64,000 nucleotides of DNA, taken from assembly GCA_964036275.1 (NCBI GenBank), contig OZ038433.1, positions 11,804,446-11,868,445 of the forward strand, in the 5' to 3' direction. The stretch comes from Litoditis marina (taxonomy: Eukaryota; Nematoda; Chromadorea; Rhabditida; Rhabditidae). The notes under the pieces are model-generated. The model had not been told where the DNA came from. It saw only the letters and a program-made list of their open reading frames with translations, and ran no database searches. Position 1 is the first letter of the stretch. Each line of letters begins with the position of its first letter. The translations under genes were made by a program, and so were the position numbers. This document shows positions 30,481 to 42,600 of this stretch, one piece after another.

Positions 30481-33400
30481 ATGCTCTACAATCCCCGTCC
30501 GAACCGCCCTCCGCCTCCTCAAGCGAATGGTAATGGGAAGTTGATATTTGTAGTTTGGTGTCCGGCACATCAAGACATATTCAAAACTTTCGGTTCTGTT
30601 CGACCAATGAAAAAAACTGATTGATGGGTCGAACCAAACCGAAATAAATGAATAAATTTGTGTACGGCCTATTGCCATCGTTTGTCACTCCATTATGGAA
30701 CATCTTCACACTTTTATAAAACCGATATCAACCGTAAATACTGTCCGTAGAAGCGGTAGAGATAGGAGTTTTGAACACTTCAGGTCGGTATCTGGGAATC
30801 TATTCAAAGAAGGACGACAATGTGGACCAATCTCGTGTCTACCGTCCTTCAAACTGCAATTGAGAAATCTACTGCAGTTTAAAGGACTGAAGCGTTGGGA
30901 TTGGTCCACATAATCGTCCTTCTTTCAGTCGTGTTGGTACGAGAGTCTATTTACGAGCATTATTTCCCTCATTCAACGTTTTTTTTCAGGCACAAAACCG
31001 GAACATGACTTTGAGAGAACTAGTACTTTCTGGATTCTCTTCACCATGAGTGATTTCATAAATGTATTTTCAATTTTATTGAATCTGGTAGTTCTTCTAG
31101 CTGGAGTAACCGACCAGAAGAAACGTTTCCAGGTAGATCAAACTATTTACCATACTTTATACATCACTTTCTGCTGTGTATTGGTGGTTCGGTGAAATTT
31201 CCTTAACAGTGAACCATAACACATGTTCATTGAGTAATGAAGAAGTGATTACACCTTTAGGGTTGATGGTTCGATTCCGCCTAGTGGCAATCACCAACTG
31301 TTGCCGTAGTAATCTTCAATAATCTCGTGAGATACACTCATGAGGTATCTCGTGAGTAAAGTTCACGAGATTCCCCGCAGATTGTATGACTAAACATCAT
31401 GAACATTGGAAAAAGCGGACGGACCATCTCCCAGATTCCCGCAGAATAGTTAGCGGGAGGTTTGGCAGGTGTTGGGTAGGCCGCCTGGTGCTCGTTTTAA
31501 CCAGAATCGTTTCCAGAGTTCTTTCTATACCACAATGTTCGTGTTCATGACAATGATTTCTGTTGCTCTCACCTTGAATCTATGTTTCACCATCCCACTC
31601 GAAGCGTTTGACATATTCATTGATCAACTGGCCACTTTGAGTACGGTAGGTATTTACGGTTAGCACAGTCACGAAAAACACGTAAAACACAGCAGAACTT
31701 AGAAACTAGCAATGACAAAGTGCACGATTTCTCATTAGAATGCTAACTTTACGTGACCATTCAATTTACTTATAGTATACTCGGTATACTCGATGTAATT
31801 AGGCGCAGTGACGTCATAAAATAAACTACTGACTTACGTCTGTACTCTGTACGTTGGCTGACTTTGCTTAATTGTTTTCCTGAAGATTTTTGGCTCAGGG
31901 ATATAAAACTTTCAAAAAGTTCATTTTGGCTAGTGTTGGTAATCGAGTTCAACATTTCGAATTTTCAAGTGAGGCAAAACATAAAATTTTCCAATTTCAA
32001 AAACTTTCGAGTTTGGGCAAAAACCGGGTTTCTCAAGTTTTTCGAGTTGAGTCGACTTTCGAGTATGACTATAACAACCCTATTTTTGACGATTCAGATC
32101 AACAGCTTGGTGTAATGATCTTTTCACATCGATTTCAGCAGGGTTTTCGCGCAAAGTTGGAAGGAACCTTGAAAACAAACCATAAACGGCTGTGAAAACG
32201 CTGGCAGCCTCAAATGCCGGAGAAGATGCAGACTTAAATACTGGTGTCAAATTAGCCTGCATCTCCTTATGCATTTCAAACAGTACAGGCGACATCTGGC
32301 TGACCCCGGTATTAAAGTTACACAATTGGCGAGTTCGGTATTTTAAGTTGCAACGGTTTTTCAGAGAGAAACCAAGGAAGAATTGTAGAAGCAATGTTGA
32401 CAAAAAACCAGTTCGACCCTTTTGTTCCAGATAATGGCTATTTTCGCTTCGTTCTATGGTGTCGTTCTAAATGTGATACTTGCATTGGATAGGTTTACCG
32501 GATTCATATTTCCTATGTTCGCGGCCAAGTTTTTTAGAAGGTTGGTGGCTGTTTTTTTTTTCTCAAAACAATCTGAGTACAAAGTACAAAGTTCAGGTAT
32601 TCAAACTCACATCACCGATGTTTTTTCAGTAAAAAAATATTAATCGATATCACAGGGGATCAAACTACAAACACAGTAAGGTGTTGCATTATTTGCAAAC
32701 GCATACCGACAGAGAAAAATGGCCACTAGGAACCAAGTAAATAATCATCCATTCCACTCTTACAGAACTACGGTATCCGTTATTATTGCTGTGTCAACTG
32801 TATTGACAGTCGGCTTCAGCATCTGGATTTTCATTGCCGCGGGCGCAAGTCGGAAGAAACACCCGCACACTGGTTTCGTACACGATGCGGTCGAGTTCAG
32901 AAATGTGGTGGCGGTGGGTGGATTGAACAATTTCCGTTTCTCATGGGAAGTACACGTGACCTATCTCATGAGCAGTTTACATGACCTATTTCATGAGAAG
33001 TTCACATTACCTGTCTCATGAGAAGTGCTCACGAGTTTTCTCATGAGAAGTAATTTTGAGTCAAAATGTTACGTCACCTCGATCCACTTTTTTGTAGTTT
33101 GATGTTCACGAGTTTCCGTTATTATTCGCCATCTCTGCGGTGAGAGAGTTCAAACTACAGCTCGGAAACGATGTGTGCCGAATATAATTTAAACGTTGGT
33201 CAAAATTTCGGGGCGGGTTCCAAGTTTGCATGGTCCAAACGTAAATTTTTTCAGATAGCCAACTCTTTTTCAGATAGCCAACTCAGTTTTCTACTCCATT
33301 CCTGTATTATGCTCCATTTTATATCTGTGGATTTACTTCCATCTGAAAAAGCAAAGAAAAGACGCGATTAGTGGAACCACGAGAAATATGATAAACAGAG

Positions 33401-34458
33401 CCGAACAATCCACTCTTTATCAAGGAACATTCCTTATTATTGTATATGTTGTAAGTCGAAATTTCTATCGAAACCATAGCAAAACCTTTATGAAAAAAAA
33501 TGTTTTCAAAATAATAATGTAATGAGTGGGCGTGTTTTGTTATTTCCCTAATTAAGGTAATTCTGGTAACCGACACCATCATTCCATTATTACCCGATAA
33601 AGGGACTCTACAACGGGGTGCTTTGTCCGTTCAGGTATAGTCAGTTTCATTCCTACGGAGACTCCTACAGTACACACAACACTTTCCGTCCTGTTTCATA
33701 AATGGTATCGAAACGATTGAGCATTTCGCATTTGACCACAAAGCTGCTCGATATTTTAGAGAGAGTTGGTTTCATTGGATAAAAGCCACGAGCGCTGGAT
33801 TTTCCATATTTTTTCTTCGAATTTCGCAAACGAATTGTCTGCTTCACTAATTACGTCCGAGGCAAAACTAACTAGCTTTTGTTTTGCAAAGCTGTTTCGA
33901 ATTCGTTGGTTTTTCGTGTATTTCCTAGATTCGGGCTACATTTTCATTCGTAAACATAATTTTAATTGAGTTGTTGTTTAGATTTTCATCAGCTACGCGC
34001 CTCCCCTAGCACTTCCGCTTAGCGTCATTATCTACAGTAATGAGGTACGTTCAGTCGTAAATAAGCAGTTTCAGCTCAAATGAGCACGGGACACGATTCA
34101 TGGAAGTTTGTAATTGTCTATGAAATGCGCATAGCAGGAACTATTATCCCTGAAGTTAAATGAGTGGTTACACATTTACAACAACTTTGTTGACAGAAAT
34201 TTGTAGAGAAAGTTTGCAAGTTTGCAGAAATAAGGAAATGAAACTGAGAAAAATGAGAAACTAAACACTTGTTGATGTTTTTTCACGGTGTGTGTATTTA
34301 ACTTATCCATTCGCTAGTGAGTTTACTGGTTACAGATGCGTCGCTGTTGCAAGGCTTTTCTCCACATCTCAGATGGTCAAGTTATAAGTATGATGGACAG
34401 ATCCATGAGAGTTACGGCATCCATGAATTTACAACATCGGCTATCTAGAGTGGATTGA
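30481..34458 (+). CDS. Seven-transmembrane chemoreceptor A (nematode serpentine receptor), nine exons, 339 aa
   Basis: The exons are 30481-30529, 30990-31132, 31517-31645, 32431-32540, 32766-32913, 33274-33450, 33557-33634, 33982-34044 and 34336-34458, with all phases consistent and stop TGA. A GATATTCAG acceptor one base before the ATG suggests trans-splicing. Seven hydrophobic spans are visible: exon 2 (FSILLNLVVLLAG), exon 3 (FVFMTMISVALTLNLCF), exon 4 (IFASFYGVVLNVILALDRFTGF, with LDRF where DRY normally sits), exon 5 (IIAVSTVLTVGFSIWIF), exon 6 start, exon 6-7 join (TFLIIVYVVILV) and exon 8 (PLALPLSVIIYS). The tail has MRRCCKAF and NLQHRLSRVD. This is the layout of nematode chemosensory GPCRs, probably of the Srg superfamily; the exact class (srv, sru, srxa and others) is not certain. 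Gene B downstream is its paralog. Introns 1 and 3 carry inserted mobile elements. Confidence 0.88.
30806..30925. mobile_element. Fold-back element, copy 3, in receptor A intron 1
   Basis: AAAGAAGGACGACAATGTGG is mirrored by CCACATAATCGTCCTTCTTT, with inner arms CTTCAAACTGCAATTG / ACTGCAGTTTAAAGG. If transcribed with the intron it would fold into a near-continuous duplex. Confidence 0.85.
31651..31780 (-). mobile_element. 130-bp inverted-repeat element, family B, copy 3, in receptor A intron 3
   Basis: It runs opposite to the copies in gene B: the left end TTAGCACAGTCACG, body ACACAGCAGAACTTAGAAAC, right end TTTACGTGACCATTCAATTT then TATAGTATA. It begins six bases past the exon 3 donor. Confidence 0.75.
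32080..32403 (-). pseudogene. Antisense ORF fragment inside receptor A intron 3
   Basis: On the - strand a frame of about 107 codons ends in TAG and reads as protein-like from about residue 30: TGVSQMSPVLFEMHKEMQ, then ANLTPVFKSASSPAFEAASV and LFSRFLPTLRENPAEIDVK. I recognise no family. It has no credible start or partner exon, and it could be a fragment of a gene carried in by a mobile element. Confidence 0.3.
32938..33055. repeat. CTCATGAG palindrome cluster in receptor A intron 5
   Basis: Units of the form CTCATGAGAAGT(T)CACATGACCTAT repeat four to five times at about 25-bp spacing, starting just after the exon 5 donor. Confidence 0.7.
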
Positions 34459-34553
34459 ACAGAAAATTTATTTTTTTAAAATGGAATTTGTTTCGTGGTA
34501 GTTGAGATGAAGAACATGCAAAGCAGATTTAATGAATTAGTTCAACCGAGTTC

Positions 34554-34780
34554 TATAGTTAGTTTCATGCCCACTGAGACCCATTGGCATCGTGCCAAGA
34601 TTTTCGGATGACTATTTGTTAGAGCAGACATGAGTATTCTGGAGACATTTTTCATTTACGTGTCTTTATGGAACTGAACAACCGCTAACAGAGATTTTGA
34701 GTTACTTGAAAAACTCCAAAGTGGTGAAATACAACCTGGAAAATATTCATTGGCACGCTGCCAAGTCTCAGTAGGGATGA
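34554..34780 (-). mobile_element. Short inverted-repeat element, family A, copy 3
   Basis: This copy is inverted relative to copies 1 and 2. It starts TATAGTTAGTTTCATGCCCA and TGAGACCCATTGGCATCGTG, and ends GGCACGCTGCCAAGTCTCAG, where the last part of the terminus is missing. It lies about 100 bp after the receptor A stop. Confidence 0.75.
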
Positions 34781-34786
34781 CCTCAA

Positions 34787-35119
34787 AAATATTGTTGCCA
34801 ATTTTCTTCGATCAGCAAGCTACAGAAGCGAAAGAGCATGCAGGTCAATGACGCGCAGACAAGCGAGACAGTTTGCGTCTCTCTGACCTGCACACTCTCT
34901 CGAGGAGGCCGCTACAAAAGTAGCTTGCTAATTGGCAGAGAATTGTCTGAGACCCTCAGACAATTCCCAGCCAATTGGGCAGCCAGTTTTTTATTGGCTG
35001 AACGAGAGAGTGTACAGTTCAGAGAGACGCAGACTGTCTTAGCCTGTCTGCGCGTCATTGACCTGCATGCTCTCTCGTTTTTGTAGGTGGCCAATTGCAG
35101 AAAATTGGCAACAATATTT
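34787..35119. mobile_element. Inverted-repeat element with AGAGAGTGTGCAG motif, copy 2
   Basis: AAATATTGTTGCCAATTTTC at the left is mirrored by the right end at 35100-35119. Inside, further inverted pairs occur (GCATGCAGGTCAATGACGCG / GCGTCATTGACCTGCATGC), and TCTGAGACCCTCAGA sits near the centre. The 333 bp can fold on itself over most of its length. Confidence 0.8.
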
Positions 35120-36678
35120 CTGAGCCGGAACTGTACCACATCGACAGTCTCGAGTAGATCGACCTGACTTTATCAAAGACAAACTATCATGGTACAAATC
35201 CCCACCCTCAGAGAGAAATCCATGAACCTACGTACAATTTCGACTATCTTTGATTAACTTGCAGTTTTACGCGTTGTTTTTCTTTCTGTGATATTTGTTT
35301 GTGGGTATAAAGAATGCAAGTTCTGGTGATTTGGAAGAAAACTGACCCTTGTTCATCTCCACGATTGATAATGTGATTTGTTCGACTATGCAATTATCTC
35401 AATTAAGTAATATGAACTACACTACACACACTTTGTAGCTCACCCATGCCTATCACCACCCTCTACGAACATTCCTTCTACGGTTTATATTGATCATGTG
35501 TATTGTACAATTAGAATAAAGTGACAAACGGATGAAATAGGCCGTACACAAATTTTTATAAATTATTTACACTCTAGAGATACAGATACACATAAGCCAA
35601 ACAAAGTGCAGATTTTTTTTTACAGTTGGGCGGTGGAAAATATCGAGTGTATGAGTTCAGGTCGAACTACGACGCATGTACACGAAAAAATATAAAAAGT
35701 GTCTTAGCACAGAACACATTTTCCCCATACTTTCGAATTTTTTCATAATCACCTCACCGAATTACAAATCGAATCAGCTGACTTTTTCTAGGTCTTTTCA
35801 AGACTACATGAGCGTTCCTCCAACCCCTTTTGCAATTAAATATGTGAAGCTACCATGTAATTGATTTTAACAACCGATACTAACGTGCACTTATCTTGAA
35901 ATATAGGAAAAAGAAAAAAATAGTTTCAATAGAAAAACAAAATGTAAATGTTATTGTGTTAATAGAGTATTAGTTAATGGACTAATATGTTTAAAAAGTT
36001 ATAATTGTTTACAGTAATCTAGAAAGAAAGGAAAATTTTTCTTATATTAATTGAAATTTATGGGTTAAATTTTGTTTGCATCGTTTCGCCGTTAAATCTC
36101 TTGTCAAAGTCACATCACTGCGTTCAAACCGAAACTCAGAAGAACCAAGCACAGAGTTTAGTCAAAGGCCGTGTGATTCCTTGTCGTGTTTGTAGTTTAA
36201 TGCAATTTGGTTAAAGTTTGTAGAATATGATATCGCAATAAAACTACATCTGAAGTTTAGGTGAACTGAAACTGACGTTCGGTTCATAAAGGACATGTGG
36301 TAGTCTGCGTGAGAAGTGTTGCTTTCTCTTTGCTAAATCATCTAGTTAGAATGTTTTGTCATAATTGACCAGGGAGACTTCGGTAATATCGTACATATTA
36401 TGAATGAAATAATGTGAAAGAGTAACAATGTTGAAACTAGCAAAAATAACTACTTGCAAGTAGATATTGTTGTAAGTGAAGCTCAAACGAGTTTTTAGGC
36501 TTGATTTGAAACGTGACTTTCTGAAATTCAAAAACAATGGCACGGGTTCGAATGTAATCTGTCTGTAGCTTCACCTCACCCTAATTACTCGGTAATTTAA
36601 TCACATCTGATAATTCTTCGTTGCATTCTCTCGAAAGTTTTCAGGCTTTTTGATCACAAGTTCGTATTCTGATTTCAG
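35120..36678. other. Intergenic between the two receptor genes
   Basis: About 1.5 kb with no gene, RNA or clear repeat recognised. It should include the promoter of receptor B. The AT-rich part is 35870-36060. Confidence 0.45.
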
Positions 36679-39600
36679 ATGCTCTACAATCCTCGCCCAA
36701 ACCGCCCATTCGCATCTAATGGTAAGGAAGCATCGAAAACGAAAACTGAAATTGCAGGAATGTTAGGTCAATTCTGATGTATTGATGAGACCAGGTCACG
36801 TAAATTATTTTTCTGATAAAATATTTCCTTACAGGGAAGGTGCCGCCGGCTAAAGCCGGCTTCCCCTCCCTTGATGAGTCTGGGCTGGCAGCAGCTTGCA
36901 GCCATCTATTTTTCCCTCACCCTCTCTCTTTGTTGTTTTCATATTAATTGTTTCACGACGTGCGCTAGACTTCTACTTTACGTAGTGCGCAAAAATTATT
37001 TTAGCATAGAGCGCGGGACTTTTCCTCGACTCGAAGCGCAAGACTTCTCGTCAACTTTAGAGCGCGAGACTTCTCGTTATCATAGAGCGCATTTCGTTTC
37101 CTTCAACAATAGAGCGTGAGAGTTTTTTCTACATAAGACGCAATGTTTTGAGTTTGCGAGAGTTTGCCTTAGCATAGAGCGCGGGACTTATCTTGAACAA
37201 AGAACGCGAGACTTTTCCTTTACATAAAGCTTGAGAGTTCTCCCTAACATAGACCGCGAGAGTTTTCCTTAACATGGAGCGAGAGAGTTCTCTCTAACAT
37301 GGAGCGCGAGACATTTCTTCAAAATGGAGCGCGAGAGCTATCCCTAACATAGAGCGCGAGATTTATCCATTACATGGAGCGCGAGACTTTTCCTGAACAT
37401 AGAGCGCGAGAGTTCTCCCTAAAATAGGGCGCGAGACTCTCCTTAACATAAGGCGCAACAGTTCTTCTCGACTTAGGGTACTACATTTTCCCTTAACACA
37501 GAGCGCAACCTTCCGTCTCAATTTTAGTCTATATACAGGTTCCAGCCGCAGCCGGTTTTAGAAAAATCTGAAACAAAAACAGAGAATCACGTACTTTTCA
37601 CGCGTTCCCTTCAAAAACTCAACTACAAAGTACGCAATTTTTCTCCTTTTCTTGACCAAAAGAACATTTTGCTTCGTCCACACAGACAGACACACCACGC
37701 AACGCTCTTATAGGAGTGGGTATAGATCGAATACGTTAAAGGGACCGTTCCTCTTTAATTAAGAGGTTTGAGCTGATTAGTGTTAACATGAAAAAACCAC
37801 AAGAATTCATCTAGGTGTCAACTTGTCTGGTCTGTTTTCTCGAAAATGCGGCGCGCCCTCGCGCACGTCCACCGAGTCACATACGTACGAAATTCTCAAA
37901 ATCTCCATAAAAATATGGCCAAAATTTCCAATATGAAATCTATGTTGGCTTCTATTTTTTTCCGCAATCATGTGGTTTTTTGAACTTTCTGTAGGTAAGG
38001 TGTAAAACTTTCATTTCCAAACAGAATAAATGACTTGTTTCATTTTTCTAAAATTACCTACGTTGCACATTGTAGAGGTACAGTCTCTTCAAACACAACA
38101 TAGAAATGACATTAAAAACTTTGAGTTTATATTTTCATATTATGAATTAAATTAACTACAAATTCAACGTTTCAGATACGGGATCGAAACAAGTCCCCGT
38201 GAGAACTAGTCACTTCTGGATTCTCTTCACCATCAATACCTCGATAAATTTATTTTCTATTTTGTTGAACCTAGTTGTGCTTCTAGCAGGAGCCAGCGAC
38301 AAGAAGAAGCGTTTTCAGGTAGATCAAACCTGTACACTTTTTAGGGTTCATACATTACTCAGGCATACTGTAGACATCTCTTTCTGATGTGTGATGCTGT
38401 TCCGGTGAAATTGTTCCTTGCAAGAACAGATACAATTCGGTAATAATGTAGGGAAGAGGTTTTTTGGTTTGAACACACCTCAATTATATGGAATGCCGAA
38501 TATATAGACGTCTCCACCGGAATCGAACCTGCGAGCAAAAGTTTCGTAAAGACAAGCTAACCACTGCGCAACGAGAGCTCACTAGCGCCAAGCCTTCGAA
38601 CCAAATACACAGGAAAAACTGAGATACAGTACCCTCCCGTCATTTCGTTGGCGCAGACTATATCTCTCAATGTTTCCAGAGCTCGTTTTACACCACAATG
38701 TTTGTGTTCATGGCCTTGATATCTCTCACAATTTCTCTGAATCTTTCCTTCTCCATTCCTGTGGAGGCGTTCGACATATCTATCGATCATCTGGCCACTT
38801 TGAGTACCGTAGGTTATCGTTATCTTCATTACAACCGGAACGTCCGAAGCGTGGATCATAGAGTGTACAGTTGGTGGACAGCCGATTAGAAACATTTTCA
38901 TCATTTTGAAAACTGGTATCATGTTGAAAAACTAGAAGTATATTAATTAGTATAAAAAACGAGTGTAAAGAAAGTAAAGATTAGTTTTAGAGATCACATA
39001 AACGAAAAATATAAAACAGGTCCAATAAACGGATATTAAGAGAGAAAGGCTAATCTCGCTTGGTTGAAAACTACAAAAAATATCATTAATATTACATATT
39101 ACCGATGATGAAACATTGTAATACAGTACACGAAAATCCAGCTAGATTTTTGCCATATTTCAAACGAGCGAGCTTGGCCGTTCTCTCTTAATATCCGTTT
39201 ATTGGACCTGTTTCATATTTTTCGTTTATGTGATCTCTAAAACTAATCTTTACTTTCTTTACACTCGTTTTTTATACTAATTGACCTCTTTTTTATAGTT
39301 ACGGAAAAATTCTTATCAAAAATATGCAACAATGCGTATTATACAATGAGCGCGTAACAGAGTAAACAATACTCTACATTTTATTCTTTCTCCCAAATCT
39401 ACAATCATGGTTTGTAGTGCCACATATACCAATGTGGAAAAACACGTGTTCAATCGCGAATAAACATTCTATTCTATTCTATTCTATAACCATGTAGAAA
39501 AAATGAAGTCATTTTTGATCAAGTTTGACACAGAATTGAGCATTGGGATAACTCGAAATTATACTAGCAGTATATTGCAAATGGTACCGCTCGAGGCGGT

Positions 39601-42600
39601 AGTCGAACCTCAATCCGTTTTCACTAGAACATAAGTGTACGCGCAACCGTGTTCTGAGCTGAGAATTTCAGGAATAAATTTCACGTGATTCTCCTTTTTT
39701 CATTTTCACTTTCTCAAAACCGGTCGATTTAGAAATTTTTCTGAGCCAACAGTGTGAACCGTGTCATAAATTGTCATTGAGAGCGGAGCTGTTCCCCGAA
39801 AAGAGGGCGGACATTTTTTGTAGCCGCCGCGGCCGCCGCCGCCCCGTTACGGAAGTCATTTTTGCGAGACGTTCACCCTTCCAACTCACGTGAACTGAGT
39901 CATTTCGAACTCAAACTCACGAATCTTATAGATGTATGCCCTTTTATTGCTCACGGCAAGTTTCTCGGAAAATCGTTCACAAATAACGAAGAAACGGGCA
40001 GAAAACTTTTCAAAACGTCTGCATAGTTGAGAACGAAAACTAATCTGCGCAGCGCTCCGCGCTGCCCACGATTCGAGGGCGTAACTGCAGGTAGATCATG
40101 TCACCAACTTACTATTGACTATTGAATCGTCACGTCACAGTTTTTCAGAAATTGTCTCGATCACTTCGGTTGACTCGACTAAATCACAAATTCAAATAAC
40201 CTGTATTCAGATTGTAACCATTTTTGCATCGTTTTACGGCGTCGTTTTGAATGTGATTTTGGCCTTGGATAGATTTACTGGTTTCATATATCCTCACGTG
40301 GCGACAAAGTTATTCAAAAGGTAAATTACTAAAAAAGGTTAACCACTTACAAAATTTCAAAATGTTCTGAAAAATTCTAACCGAGTGAAAAACCACTCTG
40401 AGGCACGCGGCCACATTCTTAGTGAGAATGGTGGGAGCTCCACCGCTCAAATTTCTCCCATCCCGTATCCATCAAAAACGACAAAACCATCTCATGAGAG
40501 TGCGGTGAGAATATGAAGATGGTTCGGTTGATGTGCAGATAAAATGTGTCTGTTCTATCTCTTCTCCAGGACTACGGTGCTCTATTTCATCGCTGTGTCA
40601 AGCGTACTGACGATGTGCTTTAGTATCTGGATTTCCATTACGTCAGGCGCACATCGAATGAAAAAAGAGCAAAACCTGTTTGTGCATGATTTCGTGGATT
40701 TTCCCAGAAGAGTCTCTGTGACAGTGAGTGGTTTTCCAGTTTTTATCATGAATGAAGTATAATGAAGTTAAATGGGTTAATACTAATAATGAAGTATTAA
40801 CCCATTTCAAACCTTAGTCCCATGTGTACGTTATACGTATGCTCCTAGTCGTTGCCAAATTTATAAAATAAACGTGTCATGCGAGACTCGAACTAGCACA
40901 AAAATTCGGCTCAATCCAGCCATTAGGAAGAATCGGAGAGGTTGTGACACATCGTAAGCTGAAATGTACAGTATACCTCGATCCTTCAAATGGCGACGAC
41001 TATAGAACATCCAAGCACTTTTAATCCAGTCTGCGTCTCTCGGTTTTCCTCACTATTTCTCGTCTCTCACATCCCGGCGGGATGTGAGAGCAGAGAAATA
41101 GCGTGAGTTTGAAGATACGCAGGATGACATAAAGGTGCCGGGATGTTCTATACTAGAAGTAAATTGAACAGTCACGTAAAGTTAGCATTGTAATGAGGCA
41201 TCGTGCACTTTGTCATTGCACGTTTCTGAGTTCTGTTGTGTTTAACATGTTTCAGGTGACTCTGCAATCGACTAACAGTATACTCTGGGTTTTTTCAGCA
41301 ATAAACTAATCACAACTTTCAAGTTAGTTCAACATTTGAAATCGCACGTTCCAAATCTCGCGTGGAACAGTGATGTTTGCTAGGAGCTAGGCTTCACATA
41401 CAATTTTGAAATACCAAAAAAGAACCTGTAAAACACAATTTACTTTTCCGCTGGCCAATTATGTTTTCTACTCTATTCCTCTGTTTTGTTCTATTTTATA
41501 TTTGTGGATCTATTTTCATCTGAAAAATCAACGGAAAGATGCAGTTAGTGGAGAAACGAGAAATCTCCTGAACAACGCAGAGAAAAGCACCCTCTACCAG
41601 GGAACATTCCTCATCATTGTTTATGTTGTAAGTTTTATTTATAAACTTTCTTCGTAAAACTTTCGATTTTCGTTGGAGAAGTTAGCCTCATAATTTTACT
41701 ATTCAGTAGTCTATTGTCTATATACTAGAAGTGAATTGAAAAGTCACGTAAAGTTAGCATTCTAATGAGGAATCGTGCACTTTGTCATTGCACGTGTCTG
41801 AGTTGTGCTGCGTTCATGTTTCACGTGACTGTGCAATTAACTAACATTATACCTTTTTTTGCGTCGGGCAAAAATCATTACTCTCTTCATTTTACTCATT
41901 TAGGTAATTCTCGTCAGCAAAACGATCATCCCAATGTTACCAATGAGAGGAACTCTACAAATCGCTGCATTGAATACTCAGGTAACACTTTTGTGGGAGT
42001 TTGAAAGAATTTGTTGATGTGAACGGTTTTTATATTTTTCGTTATATTCCCCCACAAATCAACATTCAAATACCAGAATTGAAAAATAAGAGTTGGAAGT
42101 CAATTGACGCGTTCAAGTGTTTGTGAAATAGAGAAATCTTACAACTTTACTCCATACAGTCAGAAATCAATCAATTTTTCCTAGTTACGTTGCTCAAATC
42201 AGTAAGTTACACCGAAGCTATTGTTGTTATCATCCACTCTTAAATTCTACCGTTCAGACTTTTATCAGCTACACACCTCAACTAGCACTTCCGCTAAGCG
42301 TCATTATCTACAGTGGAGAGGTAAAAATAAATAAATGAACAAGACATATTGGAAGTTATCCCAGAATAGAGTGAATGTATCAATAAATGAATGACAATAA
42401 TGACAACAGAACGATGTTATACACAAGTTATACTAGAAGTTAATTGAATAGTCACGTAAAGTTTGCATTCTAATAGGGCATCCTGCTTTTTGTCATAGCT
42501 TGTTTCTGACTTCTGCTGTGTTTAACATGTTTCACGTGACTGTGCAATTGACTAACAGTATAATACGCCTCATTTGCAAATGTTATTGCAAACCAATTTT

